In this document: positions 1-7,869 of the stretch, piece after piece
Layout: each line of letters opens with the position of its first letter
Position numbering within the stretch: the stretch's first letter is position 1
Source of the DNA: Lutibaculum sp963816555
Lineage (GTDB): Bacteria; Pseudomonadota; Alphaproteobacteria; Rhizobiales; Tepidamorphaceae
Direction of reading: 5' to 3'
Length of the DNA stretch: 64,000 nt
Assembly: GCA_963816555.1 (NCBI GenBank)
Contig: CAWFLD010000004.1
Span: 62,001-126,000 of the forward strand
The notes under the pieces: generated by a model
The model's database searches: none
What the model was told of the DNA's origin: nothing
The model's input: the letters and a program-made list of their open reading frames with translations, nothing else
Program-made: the position numbers and the translations under genes

Positions 1-74
1 AGGGCATGGTGGAGGACATCAAGGCCTGGCTGGCCGGCGCCCCGATACGGGTGCTGGCGGCCCCGTCGGCCTGA
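1..74 (+). CDS. C-terminal end of a gene entering from the left, possibly a D-2-hydroxyacid dehydrogenase
   Basis: Only the last 23 codons are present, read from base 3 to a TGA at 72-74. The peptide contains VEDIKAWLAGAPIRVLAA. A helix followed by a W/YLAGxPIR-like end resembles the C-terminus of NAD-dependent D-2-hydroxyacid dehydrogenases, but so short a fragment cannot prove the family. The next gene is convergent and ends 25 bases downstream. Confidence 0.4.
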   Translation, partial: GMVEDIKAWLAGAPIRVLAAPSA

Positions 75-99
75 TCCGCGGCTTGCGCGGCGGCCCGGG

Positions 100-636
100 T
101 CACGGCTGCGACGAGAGATAGGCCTCGAGCTGCCGCTGCGCCGTCTCGTCCCGCCAGTCGAGCGCGCCGGCATGGCGCACCACCATGCGGTGGTCGGCGT
201 CCAGCACGACGGTCGTCGGGTAGGCCGTCAGGCTGAACACGCTTCCCACGCGGTGGCCGACCTCCTGCCATGTGTGCAGGTCCGGCAGGTCGAGGTCGTC
301 GCTCAGGAAGTCGCGGACGCTGCCGAAGCTGCCGCGGTCGACCGACACGAGCACGAGCCGGTCGCCCATGCCGCTGCGGTCGAGCGCGTCGGCGAAATCC
401 GCAAGCGCCGGCAGCTCGGTGCGGCACGGGCCGCACCACGTGGCCCAGACATGGACGATCACCGGCCCGTCCGGCAGCACCTGCGAAAGCGGCCTCGTGG
501 CGCCCGTGCCGTCGGTCACGCGGATGCGGGCGAGGTCCGGCACCCGGGCCTGGCCGGGCGAGGACGCGGCGACCGCGGGGGAAAGCGATGCGCCGAGCAG
601 GATCAGGCAGAAGACGGCAGACAGGAATTGCCGCAT
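100..636 (-). CDS. TlpA/ResA-like periplasmic thioredoxin
   Basis: This 178-aa protein has an N-terminal signal peptide or anchor (residues 1-23, hydrophobic, ending in an AVA-type site) and one thioredoxin fold. The redox motif WCGPC is at residues 67-71 and the cis-proline (AYP) at residue 140. Such proteins exchange disulfides in the periplasm, for example in cytochrome c maturation or protein repair. The start chosen is the ATG at 636, preceded by a good GGAGG site. A longer reading frame starts 14 codons upstream but has no signal peptide at its end. No cytochrome maturation gene is nearby, so the client is unknown. Confidence 0.85.
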   Translation of the reverse strand: MRQFLSAVFCLILLGASLSPAVAASSPGQARVPDLARIRVTDGTGATRPLSQVLPDGPVIVHVWATWCGPCRTELPALADFADALDRSGMGDRLVLVSVDRGSFGSVRDFLSDDLDLPDLHTWQEVGHRVGSVFSLTAYPTTVVLDADHRMVVRHAGALDWRDETAQRQLEAYLSSQP

Positions 637-772
637 CGACGGCCTCCGAGGCTCTTGCCGGACAGGGCGGGATCCCATTGATCACCCGAAGCGGCCACGG
701 ATCAAGCCTGGTCCGCCCATGGCCGCGACGCCCGACGAAGACGTTCGAGGGGCGTCACGCATGTCCCGGGCC

Positions 773-826
773 TCACGGGCTCTTCTTGTTCTTCGGCTCG
801 GTCTTCGGATGCTTGTTCGAGCTCAT
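773..826 (-). CDS. Possible 17-aa lysine-rich peptide (doubtful)
   Basis: A minimal ATG reading frame (MSSNKHPKTEPKNKKSP) lies in the 233-base gap between the thioredoxin gene and the DUF892 gene. It is hydrophilic and very basic. A purine-rich GAGCGAGCG stretch lies upstream, but there is no strong ribosome site. The codons fit the high-GC bias only partly (AAG, GAG, CCG). Rest of the gap: nothing recognisable. Comparative conservation would be needed to accept this gene. Confidence 0.2.
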   Translation of the reverse strand: MSSNKHPKTEPKNKKSP

Positions 827-869
827 GTCGCGCTCGCTCGTTTCGGCGGTTCGGGGCGAAGCGCCTCCC

Positions 870-1373
870 TCAGCCGACCGTCGCCTCGAGAGCCGAGGGG
901 TTCACCACGCCCTCCGCAAGGTCCGACAGGAGGTCGTCGGCGTCTTCCTCCTCCTGCAGGATCGCCGACAGGATCTGGGTGTCGTCGGAATGGCCGAGCG
1001 CTTCGGCGTAGGTCGCAAGCGTTCCGTAGACGGCCATCTCGTAGTGCTCGACGCGCTGCGCCGAGGCGATGAGCGCGACGTCGCGGAGGGGGCCCTTCGC
1101 CATCATCCCGGCCATCCTGTCGGCCTCGCCGATCAGCGACTGCATGCTCTGGTCGGCATGGCCGTTGCGGTCGGCGCCGTGCTTCTTCAGGAGCGCCTCG
1201 ACCCGCTCGAGCTGGCTCCTCGTCTCGTCCTGATGCTCCTTGAAGGCCGTCTTGAGGCGATCCGTTGAGGCCAGGTCGGCCATCTTCGCCAGCGCCCTGG
1301 TGAGCATCTCCTCGAAGGACCGCGCCTCCTGCAGCTCGGCGATGTAGAGGTCCTGGAATCCGTCGATCTTCAT
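870..1373 (-). CDS. DUF892 ferritin-like protein (YciF type)
   Basis: This 167-aa all-helical protein starts MKIDGFQDLYIAELQEA, which is the typical opening of the YciE/YciF (DUF892) ferritin-like family. Regularly spaced acidic and histidine residues (E14, E18, H-rich E/Q segments and a late EQRVEHYEMA-like helix) would form a di-iron four-helix bundle. The family is associated with stress responses, and its reaction is not established. The start is the ATG at 1373, with AAGGGAG nine bases upstream. It is transcribed away from a second DUF892 gene (1570-2070), so the two probably share a control region at 1374-1569. Confidence 0.85.
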   Translation of the reverse strand: MKIDGFQDLYIAELQEARSFEEMLTRALAKMADLASTDRLKTAFKEHQDETRSQLERVEALLKKHGADRNGHADQSMQSLIGEADRMAGMMAKGPLRDVALIASAQRVEHYEMAVYGTLATYAEALGHSDDTQILSAILQEEEDADDLLSDLAEGVVNPSALEATVG

Positions 1374-1569
1374 GTCGCAAATCTCCCTTGCCCTCGTCTC
1401 TCCACGGCAAGGCGCCGGCCGGGCCTGCAGTTCCGCAGCCGCGCCCGCACGGGTCATGGGTCCGACAACGAACCATCCGGCGGGGGCCGGAACGGCTCCG
1501 CTGCGTCGGCGCTTTCGCTGCGAGATCGGGCGGGCCCGGCGGCCCGCCGCGGAAATCGGAGTGAGCAGG

Positions 1570-2070
1570 ATGACGGCGAAGGACATTCTCGCGGAGTGGC
1601 TGCGCGACGCACACGCCATGGAGGAGCAGGCGAAGACCATGCTCGACGCCCAGGCGAACCGGATCGAGAACTACCCGGAGCTGAAGGCGCGCATCGAGCA
1701 GCACCTGCGCGAGACCGAGGGACAGGAGCAGAAGGTCCGGGCGTGCCTGGAGCGTCTCGGCGGCACCTCCTCGATAAAGGACGCCGGCGCGAAGATGACG
1801 GCGATGATGCAGGGCATGGGCGGCATGCTTACCGGCGACGAGGTGGTGAAGGGCGCCATGGCGAGCTACGCCTTCGAGCACTTCGAGATCTCGGCCTACC
1901 GGTCGCTGATCGGTGCCGCGGAGGCCGCCGGCGACCAGGAGACGAAGCGCGTCGCCGAGGAGATCCTGCGCGAGGAGGAGGCGATGGCGAGCTGGCTCTA
2001 CGAGCACCTGCCCGCCATCACAGGGGAGTACCTGTCGCGCGCGGAGCGCGGCGAGACGGCGAAGCGCTAG
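1570..2070 (+). CDS. Second DUF892 ferritin-like protein
   Basis: This 166-aa helical protein is rich in Glu, Gln and Met and belongs to the same ferritin-like DUF892 family as its divergent neighbour. It differs clearly in sequence, with a Met-rich stretch at about residues 77-90 (KMTAMMQGMGGM). A helix containing FEHFEISAYRSL and an EEILREEEAMASWL helix carry the likely metal-binding Glu and His residues. It starts at the ATG at 1570; a GTG three codons earlier is a possible alternative. A strong 12-bp inverted repeat follows the stop codon. Confidence 0.82.
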   Translation: MTAKDILAEWLRDAHAMEEQAKTMLDAQANRIENYPELKARIEQHLRETEGQEQKVRACLERLGGTSSIKDAGAKMTAMMQGMGGMLTGDEVVKGAMASYAFEHFEISAYRSLIGAAEAAGDQETKRVAEEILREEEAMASWLYEHLPAITGEYLSRAERGETAKR

Positions 2071-2082
2071 GGCGACGGTGAC

Positions 2083-2126
2083 GGCGCCGTCGGGCGGGCG
2101 GCGGGCTGCCCTCCCCCGACGGCGCC
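2083..2126 (+). terminator. 12-bp inverted repeat after the DUF892 gene
   Basis: GGCGCCGTCGGG (2083-2094) and its exact complement (2115-2126) flank a 20-base loop, 12 bases after the stop codon at 2070. There is no T-run, so it is either a weak terminator or an RNA 3'-end stabiliser. The remaining sequence up to the patatin gene at 2265 shows nothing else. Confidence 0.4.
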
Positions 2127-2264
2127 GATCGCCATGGCCGCCGCGGCAGGCGCAGCGTCAGCGACAAATCGCCTCGTGCCGGAACGCTGCCCGCGACGGG
2201 GGCATTTCACGTTTCCTTCAGGGGAGCGTGCCATTCTGGTGCCTCGTATCGCCCGAGGTTCGCG

Positions 2265-3293
2265 GTGTTCCAAGCTCTGTCACGACGCAGGTCGGCCGTT
2301 TCCGAGGACGGCACCGACCCCACCCGGGGATCCGGGACCCCGGCAGCACCGCCCTCCCCGAAAGCCTCGATCGGCGTGGCGCTCGGCGGCGGCGCCGCCC
2401 GCGGCTGGGCCCATATCGGCGTCCTCCGCACGCTCGAGGCGGCGGGCTATGCGCCGAACGTCGTCGCCGGCACCTCGATCGGGGCGGTGGTCGGCGGCTT
2501 CTACGCGGCCGGCAAGCTCGACGAGCTCGAGGAGTTCGCGCTCTCCCTGACGCGCCGCCGCGTCTTCTCGCTCATGGATTTCAGCCTGCGCGGGTCCGGC
2601 ATCCTCAGCGGCAGCCGGCTCGGCGACCTGCTCGACGAGGCGCTCGGCGACCTTCGCATCGAGGCCCTCGACCGGCGCTTCTGCGCGCTCGCCTGCGAGC
2701 TGAAGAGCGGCCACGAGATCTGGCTCTCGCAGGGCCGCCTCACGGAATGCATGCGTGCGTCCTACTCGCTTCCCGGCATCTTCCGGCCGATGCGCCTCAA
2801 CGGCCGCTGGCTGATCGACGGCGCGCTGGTCAATCCCGTGCCCGTCTCCGTCTGCCGCGCCCTCGGCGCCCGGCTGGTCATCGCGGTCAACCTGCACTCC
2901 GACGTGTTCGGCCGCGGCACGATCGTCCCGTGGGTCGACGCGGGCGACGGGATGGCCGAGCCCGAGGAGGATGCCGAGGCTCCCGACGCGGGCGGGCGGC
3001 TGATGCCGGCGACCAGGCTGCTGCGGCGGCAGATGTTCGGCCGCGGCGACGGCGCCCCCGGCATCTCGACCGTCATGGGCGACGCCTTCAACATCATGCA
3101 GGACCGCATCGCCCGCGCGCGGCTCGCCGGCGACCCGCCCGACGCGACGATCGGGCCCCGGCTGCGCCGCATCGGCCTGTTCGAGTTCCAGCGCGCCCGC
3201 GAGGCCATCGCCATCGGCATGGAGGCGGCGGAGCGCTCGCTCGACGAGATCGCCGAGGCGCTCGAATCGCTGAGCCGCCTCGACCCGGCCTGA
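2265..3293 (+). CDS. Patatin-like phospholipase
   Basis: This 342-aa protein is a member of the patatin/RssA family of serine hydrolases acting on phospholipids or other lipid esters. The oxyanion loop GGGAARG is at residues 41-47, the nucleophile elbow GTSIG at 69-73 (Ser71), and the catalytic Asp in DGA at 185-187. The first 32 residues are a Pro/Ser/Arg-rich leader without a signal peptide, so it is probably cytoplasmic or peripheral. The reading frame opens with GTG at 2265, and the true start could be somewhat downstream within the leader. It ends convergently with the CBS gene, sharing a hairpin. Confidence 0.88.
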   Translation: MFQALSRRRSAVSEDGTDPTRGSGTPAAPPSPKASIGVALGGGAARGWAHIGVLRTLEAAGYAPNVVAGTSIGAVVGGFYAAGKLDELEEFALSLTRRRVFSLMDFSLRGSGILSGSRLGDLLDEALGDLRIEALDRRFCALACELKSGHEIWLSQGRLTECMRASYSLPGIFRPMRLNGRWLIDGALVNPVPVSVCRALGARLVIAVNLHSDVFGRGTIVPWVDAGDGMAEPEEDAEAPDAGGRLMPATRLLRRQMFGRGDGAPGISTVMGDAFNIMQDRIARARLAGDPPDATIGPRLRRIGLFEFQRAREAIAIGMEAAERSLDEIAEALESLSRLDPA

Positions 3294-3308
3294 GGCCTCG
3301 CCTCAGGC
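3288..3308. terminator. Hairpin shared by convergent gene ends
   Basis: GCCTGAGG (3288-3295) pairs with CCTCAGGC (3301-3308) around a 5-base loop. It contains the stop codons of both the patatin gene and the CBS gene, so one stem can serve both transcripts. There is no T-run. Confidence 0.4.
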
Positions 3309-3734
3309 GGTCGAGATGTACTCGCGCATCGCCTCCGTCTCCGCCTCGGCCGCCGCGATCCGGTGCTTCACGACGTCGCCGATGGAGACGATCCCGACCA
3401 CCCGGCCGTCCTCGAGGACGGGCATGTGGCGGAACTTGCCCTCGGTCATCCGGTACATGAGATCCGGGATGCTGTCGCCGCGGGTGCAGGTGACGACCCG
3501 GGAGGTCATGAAGTCGGAGACCGGCCGCTTCAGCGCCTCGGCGCCCTGCTGGCCGATCGCCCGGACGATGTCGCGCTCCGACACGATGCCGGCGAGCTCG
3601 CCCCCGGCACCGACCACGAGCACCGCGCCGATGCGGTGAGCGGCGAGCTGCTCGGCCACCGCGCTCACCGACGTCTCGGGGGCGGTGCTGACGATGGCGC
3701 TTCCCTTCTGCGCCAGAATGACGGCCACGGTCAT
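3303..3734 (-). CDS. Two-CBS-domain protein
   Basis: This 143-aa protein consists of a tandem CBS pair (about residues 10-62 and 73-130) and little else. Motifs such as GIVSERDIVRAI and GIVSIGDVVKHRI end each domain. Stand-alone CBS pairs bind adenosine nucleotides and act as energy or redox sensors; the partner cannot be read from the sequence. The start at 3734 is well supported by GGAGG six bases upstream. The C-terminus is an acidic helix (AEAETEAMREYI), as is common in this alphaproteobacterial group. Confidence 0.88.
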   Translation of the reverse strand: MTVAVILAQKGSAIVSTAPETSVSAVAEQLAAHRIGAVLVVGAGGELAGIVSERDIVRAIGQQGAEALKRPVSDFMTSRVVTCTRGDSIPDLMYRMTEGKFRHMPVLEDGRVVGIVSIGDVVKHRIAAAEAETEAMREYISTA

Positions 3735-3850
3735 CGTCTTCCTCCTTCGCGCGCGCCGTTCGCCGGCGCTTGTCTCTAGAGAGAGAATGATGTGGCGCAA
3801 TGCCGCACCTGGCAAGGGCGGCGTGGGCACGCTCTGGAGGAAGGCCGCCG

Positions 3851-4612
3851 TCAGGCCGGCCCCTCGTCCGGCGGCCAGTCCGCCGGCGCCTCGGGCTCCG
3901 GCACGCTGCGATCGATCAGCGGAAACAGGAACAGCCCGGCGAAGAACCCGCCGAAATGGGCCTGCCAGGCGATCGCGTCGCCGCCGCTCACGCCGATCGA
4001 GCCGACACCGAACACGATGTTGATCGCGAACCAGATGCCGACGAAGGCGAGCACGGTGCGGTTGCGGAAGGCCTCCGAGAGCGGGGCGACGGGCTGGCGC
4101 CGGCGCGGCCGGCCGCGGGGGCCGAGCGCATGGCCGAAGTCGCCGTCGCGGAACACGAAGCGCACCGCCGCGGCCATCAGCGCCGAGATGCCGGCCGAGG
4201 CGCCGATCATCGGCACGAGCGCGCCCCAGTTGGTCAGGAGATGCGCCAGCGCGCCCGCGACCGTGCCGATCAGGGCCAGCAGCAGGAAGCGCGCATTGCC
4301 GAGGCGCCGCAGCACGGGCGTGCCGAAGGCGACGAGCCAGGCAAGATTCACCAGTAGATGCAGCCAGCTCCCGTGCAGGAAGCCATATGTGACGAATGTC
4401 CACAGATCTGCACCGAATCCACCGGGCAGGCCGCCCGGCTCGAGAAAGCTCGGCGGAGCGTAGCGCGCCGGCGTAAACCCGAATAGGAAGACGAGGTGCA
4501 CGTCCCACTGATACGGCAGGAAGGATCGTATCGCGTGGATCGCGGTCAGGACCGCGAGACACCCGACCATAAGGCCTGGAAGATTGAGGGCAGGTTCGCG
4601 ACGTGGGTGCAC
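3851..4612 (-). CDS. Rhomboid family intramembrane serine protease
   Basis: This is a 253-aa membrane protein with about six hydrophobic segments. The rhomboid signature is complete: HxxxN in the second helix (H85, N89), the nucleophile in GASAG (Ser139), and the general-base His219 in the last helix (HFGGFFAG). A basic cytoplasmic insert of about 25 residues (PRGRPRRRQP) lies between helices. Rhomboids cleave transmembrane substrates within the membrane; the substrate is unknown. The frame opens with GTG at 4612 and has no strong ribosome site. An internal ATG at 4570 is the alternative start. It is divergent from the PAS gene. Confidence 0.87.
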   Translation of the reverse strand: MHPRREPALNLPGLMVGCLAVLTAIHAIRSFLPYQWDVHLVFLFGFTPARYAPPSFLEPGGLPGGFGADLWTFVTYGFLHGSWLHLLVNLAWLVAFGTPVLRRLGNARFLLLALIGTVAGALAHLLTNWGALVPMIGASAGISALMAAAVRFVFRDGDFGHALGPRGRPRRRQPVAPLSEAFRNRTVLAFVGIWFAINIVFGVGSIGVSGGDAIAWQAHFGGFFAGLFLFPLIDRSVPEPEAPADWPPDEGPA

Positions 4613-4692
4613 GGGAAGCCATCGGGACGGGCAGGGTTAATGGCACGTAACCTGCGAGCCGCCCGCATGCAACAGTCGCGAGGCACGGTTTC

Positions 4693-5385
4693 GTGTCGCA
4701 GCGGCACAAGTGGCTTAACCAGGGACGCTACGGCTTGGAACAACGAGAGGCCCTTCCCCTTCCAAAGGACCTGCGGCCGGACGAGCCGGCCTCGGCGGCG
4801 CTGCATGCCTACTGGAACCGCCTGCGGGGCCCGCGTCGCGCACCGCATCGTCGCGACCTCCATCCCGCGGAGCTCGGCCCGACGCTGTCGCACACCTTCG
4901 TCATCGAGGGCGGCGGCGACGGCAAGGCGTTCTTCCGCCTCGCGGGCAGCGGCATCTTCGAGCTCTTCCAGCGCGAGCTGCGCACGCTCGACTGGCTGAC
5001 GCTGTTCGGCGAGCAGAGCCGGCCGCGCGCGGAATCCTGCGCCAGGGCCGTCCTGGGCGGCGCCGAGGTCGCCCTCGTGCGGCTCGACGGGCGGACGGCG
5101 CGGCACCGCGTGGTGCCGCTGGAAATCCTCCTGCTGCCGCTCGCCACCGAGCCCGGCGACCCGCCGCGGGCCGTCGGCACGCTCGTCGCCTGCGACCGGC
5201 CGTACTGGCTCGGCGCGCAGCCCCTCACCGAGCTTTCGGTGCGCGACGCGGAGCTCTTCCCGGCGGCCGCGGGCGTGGCTTCGGGCGGCGAGACTGGGGG
5301 GCCCTCGCGCCCCAATCCGTGGCGCCACGGGCCGATCCGGAGGCTGCGTCACCTCGCCCTCTATCTCGGCGGCCGGACCGACTGA
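4693..5385 (+). CDS. PAS-domain protein (PAS_5/DUF1457 type)
   Basis: This 230-aa soluble protein resembles the alphaproteobacterial PAS_5 group. The region from about residue 35 (LHAYWNRLRG, then RDLHPAELGPTL) to 165 contains the characteristic RLAGSGIFELFQRELRTLDW segment of a PAS fold, where a cofactor or ligand pocket would lie. No output domain (kinase, GGDEF, HTH) follows, and the last 50 residues are a basic, Pro-rich tail. It starts at GTG 4693 with GCGAGG upstream. Its role is unknown; these genes are often found as single PAS regulators. Confidence 0.7.
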   Translation: MSQRHKWLNQGRYGLEQREALPLPKDLRPDEPASAALHAYWNRLRGPRRAPHRRDLHPAELGPTLSHTFVIEGGGDGKAFFRLAGSGIFELFQRELRTLDWLTLFGEQSRPRAESCARAVLGGAEVALVRLDGRTARHRVVPLEILLLPLATEPGDPPRAVGTLVACDRPYWLGAQPLTELSVRDAELFPAAAGVASGGETGGPSRPNPWRHGPIRRLRHLALYLGGRTD

Positions 5386-5473
5386 AGACACGCCTCGTTA
5401 ACCAGCGACTCGTTAATCTCGTGGCAAGACGTTGGGCGTTGTGGTGACCTGACCACATTTCGGGGAGCAGTTG

Positions 5474-6091
5474 GTGCAACAGGCTCAGACGGCGGGTATT
5501 TTGCCCCACAGCCAGGAAAAGCGCCGCTTCCAGCGGGTGCGGGTCGACATACTCGGGCGTTACATGCTGCCGAACCGGCACGAATACCCGTGCCAGGTCG
5601 TCGACATGTCGCCCGGCGGAGCCCGTTTCGTCGCCCCCGAGATCGGCGCCATCGGCGACCGCGTGATCGCCTATCTCGATCATATCGGCCGAATCGAGGG
5701 CGAGATCACCCGCCACTTCGACGGCGGCTTCGCCATCGCCATCCAGGCCACCGCGCGCAAGCGCGACAAGCTGGCCGCCCAGCTCACCTGGCTCGCCAAC
5801 CGCCAGGAGCTCGGCCTGCCGGAGGACCGGCGCCACGACCGCGTGACGCCGCGCAACCCGTTCTCCGAGATCGTCATGCCGGACGGGCGCAAGTATCGCT
5901 GCAAGGTCGTCGACCTGTCGCTGTCGGGCGCCGCGATCTCCTGCGACGTCAAGCCGGCGATGGGCACCCGCGTCCGGCTCGGCCAGATGTCGGGCGCCGT
6001 GGTGCGCCATTTCGAGGAAGGCTTCGCCATCCAGTTCTCCGCGCCCACGACGCTCGAGGACCTGACGACGAAGTTCGGCGAGCTGGCGTAG
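5474..6091 (+). CDS. Tandem PilZ-domain protein, predicted cyclic-di-GMP binder
   Basis: This 205-aa protein is made of two PilZ domains. The first has RRFQR at about residues 17-21 and DMSPGG at about 44-49; the second has RRHDR at about 119-123 and DLSLSG at about 147-152. These are the RxxxR and D/NxSxxG motifs that bind cyclic di-GMP, so both sites look intact. I prefer the GTG start at 5474 because GGGGAG is six bases upstream; the frame can also open at the TTG at 5471. The next gene on the same strand is a BTLCP protease, a family linked to c-di-GMP control of adhesins. Confidence 0.82.
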   Translation: MQQAQTAGILPHSQEKRRFQRVRVDILGRYMLPNRHEYPCQVVDMSPGGARFVAPEIGAIGDRVIAYLDHIGRIEGEITRHFDGGFAIAIQATARKRDKLAAQLTWLANRQELGLPEDRRHDRVTPRNPFSEIVMPDGRKYRCKVVDLSLSGAAISCDVKPAMGTRVRLGQMSGAVVRHFEEGFAIQFSAPTTLEDLTTKFGELA

Positions 6092-6239
6092 CCGGCCCCT
6101 GGGATCGCGCGTCCGCGGCCGCCGCAGGCCCCGGCCGAGATCGTTGCCTGAACGTTAGAAAGCGCGGTTAGCCGTTCCTTGCGCCAACTCGCGCAAAACG
6201 GCCCTTTGGATTCCCGCGAAGTCAAATTGTTTTTGAGAG

Positions 6240-6268
6240 GGTACAGCCAACAAACAGGGGGCTGTACC
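6240..6268 (+). promoter_or_regulatory. Perfect inverted repeat enclosing the ribosome site of the BTLCP gene
   Basis: GGTACAGCC (6240-6248) and its exact complement GGCTGTACC (6260-6268) flank an 11-base loop. The repeat ends one base before the ATG, with the AGGGGG ribosome site split between loop and 3' arm. It could fold in the mRNA and hide the ribosome site, or serve as a DNA operator. A second small palindrome, TCAAATTGTTTTTGA, lies at 6222-6236. Confidence 0.5.
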
Positions 6269-6269
6269 G

Positions 6270-6896
6270 ATGAAGTTCTTTCCTGTCGCTGCCGTTCTCG
6301 CCGTCATGGCCATGGCACCCGCCCATGCCTTCGGCGTCACCGGAGAGACCGGCGCCAGCCGCGCTCTCGTCGAGCACAATTACAGCGCGCCGCCCGTCGG
6401 CTACGTCCAGTTCTGCCGCACCAATGTCGCGGACTGCCAGCTCAGCGGCCGCGGCGCCCCGGCTCCGGAACTGACCGCGGAGGCCTGGCGCGAGCTGGTC
6501 GAGGTCAATGACGGCGTGAACCGGCAGGTCCAGCCGATCACCGACCAGGAGCTGTTCGGGATCGCCGAATACTGGACCTACCCGACGAACCAGGGCGACT
6601 GCGAGGACTACGTGCTGCTGAAGCGCAAGCGGCTCCTCGAGCGCGGCTGGCCGGCCAACTCGGTGCTGATCACCGTGGTGCGCGACCAGAACGGCGACGG
6701 CCATGCCGTGCTGACGGTCGTCACGTCGGCGGGCGACCTCGTCCTCGACAACCAGGACCCGGAGATCCGCTACTGGAGCGAGACGCCCTACCGCTACCTG
6801 AAGCGCCAGTCACGCACCGACGCGACCCGCTGGGTCTCGCTGCAGGACGACCGGTCGCTCGGCGGCAACATCCCGGTCGCCACGACGAAGCACTGA
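6270..6896 (+). CDS. Secreted transglutaminase-like cysteine protease (BTLCP/DUF920)
   Basis: This 208-aa protein has a cleavable signal peptide (residues 1-20, ending AHA). It shows the BTLCP catalytic triad: Cys111 in GDCEDY, His145 in DGHAVL and Asp160 in LDNQ. The family is periplasmic and includes LapG, which cuts large surface adhesins when c-di-GMP falls. Other alphaproteobacterial members have unknown substrates. Neither a LapD-like receptor nor a large adhesin gene is in the window, so the LapG role is an inference. The double-PilZ gene 178 bases upstream may be functionally linked. Translation may be controlled by the hairpin over the ribosome site. Confidence 0.85.
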   Translation: MKFFPVAAVLAVMAMAPAHAFGVTGETGASRALVEHNYSAPPVGYVQFCRTNVADCQLSGRGAPAPELTAEAWRELVEVNDGVNRQVQPITDQELFGIAEYWTYPTNQGDCEDYVLLKRKRLLERGWPANSVLITVVRDQNGDGHAVLTVVTSAGDLVLDNQDPEIRYWSETPYRYLKRQSRTDATRWVSLQDDRSLGGNIPVATTKH

Positions 6897-6903
6897 ACGC
6901 ATG

Positions 6904-6920
6904 CGCCGCCCGAGGCGGCG
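6904..6920. terminator. Short hairpin between convergent genes
   Basis: CGCCGCC (6904-6910) pairs with GGCGGCG (6914-6920) around a 3-base loop, in the gap between the BTLCP gene and the gamma-carbonic-anhydrase-like gene. There is no T-run. Confidence 0.3.
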
Positions 6921-7449
6921 TCAGAGCGGCGCGAAGCCGTCGCGATAGAGCCTCTGCTTCTCGACATAGTGCTGCGCCGTCGCCCGCAGGCGGGCGACAT
7001 GCTCCTCCGACAGCGTCCGGACCACCCGGCCCGGCTGCCCCATCACCAGCGAGTTCGGCGGGATTTCCTTGCCCTCGGGGATGAGCGCGTTCGCCCCGAT
7101 CAGGCACCCCTCGCCGATGACCGCGCCATTGAGCACCGTCGCGCCGATGCCGATCAGGGACGCATTGCCGACCGTGCAGCCGTGCAGCATCGCCATGTGG
7201 CCGACCGTGCAGTCCTCGCCGAGCGTCAGGGGAAAGCCCGCGTCGACGTGGAGCACGCAATTGTCCTGGATGTTGGAGCGGGCGCCGATCGAGATGGCGT
7301 CGTTGTCGCCGCGGATGACGGCGCCGAACCAGACGCTCGCCTCGTCGGCGAGGGTGCACCCGGCCGATCACGGTCGCGTTGTGGGCGATGTAGAAGCGAT
7401 CCTCCGGGGGAAGCTCCGGGCGCAGGTCGCCGAGGCGGTAGAGGGCCAT
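6921..7449 (-). CDS. Gamma-carbonic-anhydrase-like hexapeptide protein, frameshifted in this sequence
   Basis: This is a left-handed beta-helix protein of the YrdA/PaaY group. The N-terminal part (MALYRLGDLRPELP, then HNATVIGRV) is in one frame. The rest (from a VWFGAVIRGD-like strand to the end, GQPGRVVRTL) is in the next. One extra base near 7356 (GTGCACCCTC where GTGACCCTC is expected) explains the shift. Without it the protein is 175 aa, the usual length. The group coordinates zinc with histidines between subunits, and some members are carbonic anhydrases. The break is more likely a sequencing error than decay. Confidence 0.75.
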
Positions 7450-7554
7450 GTCTGTCGTCTGCCTGTGGTTGCTCTCGTCGGGCGGTCCTAGGCCGGGGCT
7501 TGGGCCTTCGCAAGGCCGCGGCTCCGCGAGAGGCGCGCCGCAGGGCGGCAAAGG

Positions 7555-7869
7555 CTACATCGACAGCAGGATGTCGAGCAGCAGGAGCCCGGAGCAGAAG
7601 CTCCACAGGCCCGAGAGGCTGAGGCCGATCGCGGCCATGGCGGCCGGCCGCCGCTCCACGAGCCAGGCACGAATCACCCAGTTCGAGATCAGCATCGGGC
7701 CGCCGACGACGAGGACCATCGTCTGGCCGATGCCCTGCGCGATCGAGGTCGGCTGCTCGTCGAACCGGAGCGTCTTCGACGCCAGCAGGGCGTAGCCGTT
7801 GACCGCGAGGCCGGCCAGCGTGAAGCCGATCGCGACCATGTAGAGAAGCAGCCCCAGTTGGAACAGCAT
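7555..7869 (-). CDS. Small inner-membrane protein of unknown function
   Basis: This 104-aa protein has three or four hydrophobic segments (about residues 5-28, 50-70, 80-103) and a short basic loop (RAWLVERRPA). The ATG at 7869 has GAGG at good spacing and was preferred over an in-frame start 18 codons upstream with a poor, Pro-rich leader. I do not recognise a function; it resembles conserved hypothetical membrane proteins of Hyphomicrobiales. A CtrA-like TTAA-N7-TTAC element lies 70 bases upstream. Confidence 0.7.
   Translation of the reverse strand: MLFQLGLLLYMVAIGFTLAGLAVNGYALLASKTLRFDEQPTSIAQGIGQTMVLVVGGPMLISNWVIRAWLVERRPAAMAAIGLSLSGLWSFCSGLLLLDILLSM

Noticed and set aside
5386..5470. 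CtrA site formed by two CTCGTTAA copies before the PilZ gene
   Set aside because: The TTAA halves are 11 bases apart rather than the required 7.
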